In this document: positions 5,388-5,435 of the stretch, one piece after another | Position numbering within the stretch: the first letter of the stretch is position 1 | Layout: each line of letters starts with the position of its first letter | Assembly: GCA_021810735.1 (NCBI GenBank) | Contig: JAJZIF010000300.1 | Span: 1-5,435, forward strand | Reading direction: 5' to 3' | Length of the DNA: 5,435 bases | Source: Acidobacteriota bacterium | GTDB lineage: Bacteria; Acidobacteriota; Terriglobia; Terriglobales; Acidobacteriaceae | Made by a program: the position numbers and the translations under genes | The notes under the pieces: model-generated | Told to the model about the DNA's origin: nothing | What the model saw: the letters and a program-made list of their open reading frames with translations, nothing else | The model's database searches: none

Positions 5388-5435
5388 GGTTGCTAACGCG
5401 GCCCCGGTTGATTTGGGCCACCTGATCGGTGGCAG

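Overview
This window looks like part of a moderately GC-rich, diderm (Gram-negative type) bacterial chromosome. The combination of a TolB-Pal-CpoB gene string, proline-rich linkers with an Ig-like module in the Pal lipoprotein, and a compact G/C-ending codon style suggests Acidobacteriota (class Terriglobia or a relative). The phylum is an inference from gene style, not something the sequence proves.

Region 1 (1-3037) is the downstream half of a tol-pal cluster, all on the + strand. It holds tolB with its 5' end cut off by the window edge, pal (a lipoprotein with an Ig-like insert and a C-terminal OmpA-like peptidoglycan-binding domain), and cpoB/ybgF (signal peptide, coiled coil, Q/P/G linker, TPR domain). 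In the well-studied system, TolB and Pal link the outer membrane and peptidoglycan to the inner-membrane TolQRA motor during division. CpoB tunes peptidoglycan synthesis at the septum. The tolQ/R/A-type genes are presumably just upstream. The 171-bp gap between pal and cpoB contains a long imperfect hairpin that no gene explains.

Region 2 (3038-3343) has no secure gene. Its minus strand carries a hydrophobic reading frame with coding-like base composition that might be a small or decayed membrane protein.

Region 3 (3344-5327) holds three + strand genes: a TauE/SafE-type (TSUP) membrane transporter, a DoxX-family small membrane protein, and a pyridoxamine-phosphate-oxidase-like flavin-binding protein. 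The last two overlap by 8 bp and are almost certainly co-translated, suggesting a membrane redox unit. A strong intrinsic terminator follows at 5333-5360. The last 75 bp contain further small hairpins and no identifiable gene.

Most of the window is ordinary housekeeping and accessory metabolism. I found no clearly new system. The best leads are the pal-cpoB intergenic hairpin, the duplicated polyproline linkers around the Pal Ig-like module, the minus-strand frame in the 3.1-3.3 kb gap, and the DoxX-flavoprotein pair.
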